Assembly (NCBI GenBank): GCA_964007475.1
Contig: OZ023273.1
Span: 1,364,001 to 1,428,000 of the forward strand
Length of the DNA: 64,000 nt
Direction: 5' to 3'
DNA from: Hybos culiciformis
Lineage: Eukaryota > Arthropoda > Insecta > Diptera > Hybotidae
The position numbers were made by a program, and so were the translations under genes. The notes below the pieces were generated by a model. The model ran no database searches. It was not told the DNA's origin and saw only the letters and a program-made list of their open reading frames with translations. This document shows positions 59,701-64,000 of this stretch, piece after piece. Every line of letters starts with the position of its first letter. Within the stretch, counting starts at the first letter, position 1.

Positions 59701-62700
59701 TACTACTTTGATACTGAAATTTGATTAGTTTGAAAAACTGAATATTTAAAATTTAAAAATATCTTGGATTTATTTAATAAGTATATTATGTAGTTTTGGT
59801 TTCATATTTAATTTTATCCAAAAATAATTTTTCTTTCTAAGCACATATATTCTTTATGTATACATTATCTACACATTTGAAAAACTAAATATTCAATGTC
59901 CCTTACATTCGTTTAGATTAATTTATTATTTTCTTGAATTGGTTAAAAATAAAAATGTTTGCATGAACACTAAATTTTCAGCAAAAAAAAAAAATAAATA
60001 AAAGGATACCTCATCAAAATGATGACAGTGCTTAGAATAAGAATGGTTTATTTTTGTTCATTTTATTTCTTCCCCTTTTTTTTTTTATATTTCCTTCATT
60101 TCTATGTTGAGTTTCAAGTGTCCTATTATCATCTTTGGAATGTTTTTTTTTTCGGAACAAATCTAATTCGTTAGGATAGTCCCTAGTTGAATTCTATCTC
60201 ATACATGATGAATGTCCCTTTTATGTATATACAAACTAGGAATGACTGAAAAATATTAAATTACTTCCAATAAATATTATTTTTCGTCTAATTCTGGAGA
60301 TGGAAGTATGAAGATGAAGAATTCATTTGACGCCACAATTTACTTAAAAATCTTTTAGAGTTATGTTTTTATATATAATTTATGATTACCAGCTACTGAT
60401 TTTGACACTTTGTTGAATACATATTTTTTTATAATCCTTTCATTTTCATTTAAGCTTATAATATTAATTTGCAAAATGACAGACTCTGGAGTAATTAAAA
60501 GCCTTTAATTGATCAAGGGCCCGACATTAGTTTGAATCGATTCAAAATAGTATAAATATAGGTGACATTTTATAACGTTAAAAAAAAAGTTCCACCCCTA
60601 TTGATTATAAGGATTCAGACTAGGGATTCCACCAGTTGCACATTACATACTAAAGCAACCAGCAGGAGTAAACCATGAATTTATCAATGGACACTCGTTT
60701 AATATAATATTTATGAATTTCAAAAATAAAAAAAATATAATTCAAAGTAAAATTTTGTAAAAAGTCTTCAATATTATGACCAACCAAGTAAACCACAACA
60801 AAGTGAATATATTTCTAAACTTTATGAAATAAAAATAAGAAATAGAAGAAAATGATATAGGTTTATTCGAGAAATAAAAAAAAAAAAATCTATAAAATGC
60901 ACTCAGATGATATATATTTTAGATTGAAAAAGATTAAGAGGACTCTGAATTATAGCATCCCATAAAAATTATTCGCATTACTTTGATGAATATCCTTGAT
61001 GGTTAAAATAAAGTGTATTTACAAACAAGGTGTTATTTCATTATTATGTTGCCCATATATGCACATATATTTTAAACTTCAGTATGTGATAATAAAAAAA
61101 AAGTTGTATATACATATGTATAAATTAACGTTAATCACTTTTCATATAATACTAATGATATAACTACTATGGTATTTTTCAATGATTTAAAATTTATGAT
61201 ACAATGACATCGTCAAAAAAAAAAATTAAATAAAAAATAGTAGATTAAAAAGTATCTAAATAAATAAAATCATAAATTAGATAATAATTGTATGCAAAAT
61301 GATAAGTAAATGTGCAATGACTTAATCAAAAAAAATGCAATAAATTCAATATAGATTAAGTAAGAAATATACAAATTAACTAAGAAAAATAAAAATAAAA
61401 TAATAAATTATATAATAATTGTATGCAAAATGATAAGTATAATTTATATCTATGAGTAATTGAAATGAAAATATATATAAATTTAAATAAAAATTGCATA
61501 TCGCAACAAGATCTATCTAAATTGCAAACAAAAAAGACACACATTCGTCATTTCTAGATAAGACAAAATACTAAACTACAATATTAAAAACTAATTGCTT
61601 ATGACTAATTAAATTGGGTTATATGTATACTACACTAATCGACTGTCGGAATTTTCAGATTTTTCTTAATTGAATATAATTTTTTCAACAAACTCGATGT
61701 TAGATATTTAGTGAACTTTTATAAAAAATATTAAAAAATATGTAAATTTTTTTAATTTAATGTATATAAAATTAATTTATAATTGAAAATTTTATTGAAA
61801 ATATAACTAACTTGCGTAATAGTGTGAAAAATATTTTTTTAATTTTTATTTCTCGCAAAACCATCTAATTTAACTTCAATTCTATTTGCAAAAATTTAGT
61901 CTGAACACCTTATATTTTATATAATATATTGTATGTCTGAACATGTATATATACTTTATATGTGCACACAAGTACAGTAGTTATATTATTATATAAAATG
62001 TATAATAATAATACTCAGAGAAAAATTTCCAAGTTTACCTTCAACTCAATCAGGTACACAAAATATAGTTAATCTTAATCTCATTCTTGAGTGCTTTTTA
62101 TTATTCTATGAATTATTCAACAGAATAAAGTCAATTATTTCAGTTGGCAAAAACATGCAACTAACTATTTTCTATATATATACGAAAAATTCATGTGCTT
62201 TATATGTGTATCTTCTTTTTTTTTTGCAAAAGCATACTACCATGTATGTACAGTTCATGGAATATTCTATGTAAGAATAAAATTTTAATGGTAAAAAATT
62301 TAAATTCTTCCTAATTAAATAATGTTAGTTAAGAGTATTATTTTTTTTTTAGTATTGAATTTAAATGTAAATAAATTCCAAATTTAATGTATTATTATTT
62401 ATTTATTAGCTTTATTATTTATTTTCTACTGAAATGTATCTAATAAAAAATAATAAGTATATATTTAAATTAAAAGTAAACTTGAATTATCTAACGACAT
62501 CTATCTAATGCATCTGTCCAGTGCAGAGTATGCTGTAATTTCCATCTACTAGTTTGAATATGAAAATTAACATAATGTGTGGAAATAGTGGTTGCAGAAA
62601 ATGTTTCCTGTACAAAAGAAAGTACAAAGTCGACACTTAGTATCAGCTTAGACTTCAGTTCACTTAGGTCCCCCTAAATATTTTTTGGTAGTGTTGTTCT

Positions 62701-63533
62701 CCTCAGTTTGTCGTCATATTCTTCTATGTTCTTCCCACCTTTCTATCTTGCTTCTTAGTTCCGACGAGAAACTTCAGAGGTTCTTCCGTTTCCGAATCTT
62801 GTAAGATTAACCCTTAAGTTCATTAAATAATATATACCCTAAACTAAAATCAATGGCATTTATCACAGATTGCAACTAAAATAAGCAATATGCAATTTAT
62901 TACTTTTTTTTTTATACATAAAAAAAAAATTCTGTTTTAAAACTTAAACAATGAATGAAAAAAAAAAATAAAATAAAAAATTATATAAAATTTTATCTTT
63001 TGTTTTCATCCCAAAAAGTTTGACAAAAAAAAAATAATAATAATAATTTCTTTTTGTTCCCTACATATAATATACGTATAACTTTCTGCATGCATGCAAT
63101 AGATTCAGTAATTGTTATGTACGTTCCCTTGCCATTAATAGCAAAATAAATTTGATAAGAAAATATATATAAAAGACAACAGCATTACAAAAAAAAAAAA
63201 AATTTTTTATAAAGAATTTATATCTGAATATAAAAAAAAAACAATATACTTTCCTAATTAGTTTATGGGTTTTAGTTTTTAAAAAGGAAAAGATAAATTT
63301 GTAGGTACTTTGTTATTTTTATATTTGTTTTTTTTTTTGCTCATTTTTTTATTTTTTTTTTTAAGAAAGAAAATACATATATAGTACTAAACTGATTTTC
63401 TTTCTTGAAATACTATGTACAATAATATAAACAACAAAGAAAAAAAGACAAAAAAAAAATTCCTAACATTAATATGAAGTTAGTTCAAAACAATTATTGT
63501 TGATATTAAATTGTTTATGTATACATTATATGG
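56787..63533. other. Gene-poor AT-rich intergenic DNA
   Basis: About 6.7 kb of AT-rich sequence with homopolymers and TA-rich tracts. A TATA-plus-initiator-like pair near 59217-59250 and a short direct repeat at 61262-61439 are the only structured signals I noticed. No gene was recognised. Confidence 0.5.
61262..61439 (+). repeat. Short direct repeat pair
   Basis: A 28-base identical block containing ATTGTATGCAAAATGATAAG lies at 61281-61308 and 61412-61439. The preceding 20 bases are similar too. Spacing is 131 bases. Confidence 0.8.
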
Positions 63534-63940
63534 TGTTCGCATTAGGAGAATATTAGTGGAATATGCTGTTATCCGGAATATTTCAGGAATATGAACTGGA
63601 CTTTTCATATAAAAAAATATTCCGGAATATGTATATTCCACTTTCATATTCTAGTTTGTCAGGGTTAGAATTCTACATTTCTAGTTATTTTCACTCATTT
63701 TTTGAAATTTTGTTATAGTTGGCAACAATTTTTTTGTCAAATTCGAGTCAAAATGAAAAAAAAACAAAATAAAATTGATAACAAGCGAGATAAAAAGTCA
63801 AAATTTTCAACAACAAAAACTTTTTCTCTTTCTCATTTTTTTTTTTCACACCATCAAATTCCAGTTCTCATCAAATTTTGTAATGCGAACGGCAATTTGT
63901 TTTCCGGAATATAAGTGGAATTCAAATTATAATGCGAACA
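63534..63940. mobile_element. Candidate MITE with TGTTCGCATTA ends
   Basis: TGTTCGCATTA at 63534-63544 is matched by TAATGCGAACA at 63930-63940. Just inside each end is a TTCCGGAATA/TGGAAT-type block (63551-63635, 63901-63920), in inverted relation. No clear target duplication is present and no coding function is visible. The family is not recognised. Confidence 0.5.
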
Positions 63941-64000
63941 AGGTATTACGTTCTTTTTTGTGTTTATAAATTTAATAGCTTTTAAAATTTTTATTTTTTA

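Overview
The window is very AT-rich nuclear DNA of an insect, most likely a fly (Diptera). Long A and T homopolymers fill introns and intergenic DNA, introns are GT-AG, there is a Beaten-path-type immunoglobulin gene, and insect transposons (hAT, Tc1/mariner, jockey-like LINE, TTAA-flanked and palindromic MITEs) are common. The species cannot be named from the sequence. No tRNA or rRNA gene, CRISPR array or bacterial-type feature is visible. A run of exactly 200 N at 3887-4086 is a scaffold gap.

Layout. 1-7851 holds the 3' part of a plus-strand beat-family gene: three exons (588-721, 1611-1863, 7742-7851) with matching phases; the 5' exons lie off the window. Its introns carry a 217-bp MITE, a foldback MITE and an older TIR element. 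7852-30.2 kb has no intact gene. It holds an internally deleted hAT with a broken transposase fragment (10070-10756), an unusual GTC/GAC-rich foldback-like element with a small broken three-exon gene in its centre (about 19.19-21.9 kb), and two MITEs near 28.3 and 28.9 kb. 30.2-42 kb is the richest part. Two divergent genes encode secreted, helical, cysteine-patterned proteins: 30761-31689 on minus (233 aa) and 39838-41750 on plus (602 aa, seven cysteine modules). Between them is a hAT element (33677-39342, 8-bp target duplication) that has itself received a jockey-like LINE (about 33807-37197) and a structurally complete Tc1-like transposon with an open 342-codon DD34E transposase (37519-39191). 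42-64 kb has no gene I can support. It holds a second copy of the 217-bp MITE, a CGATA/DRE-like array at 54.4 kb, a long near-perfect inverted repeat at 56.4-56.8 kb and a candidate TIR element at 63.5-63.9 kb.

How the genes relate. The two secreted-protein genes share gene structure: a signal-peptide exon ending in phase 0, a short intron at the same place, and a second exon opening Ala-Ser/Asn-Ala-Tyr. They also share the C-x21-C spacing, so they look like a diverged paralogous pair, perhaps part of a larger cluster. The larger has grown by in-frame tandem duplication of an 85-residue, four-cysteine module, most recently as a two-module block. Their function is unknown; the pattern is only loosely reminiscent of the TsetseEP/DUF725 class of secreted fly proteins. 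The beat-like gene is presumably neural and unrelated to them.
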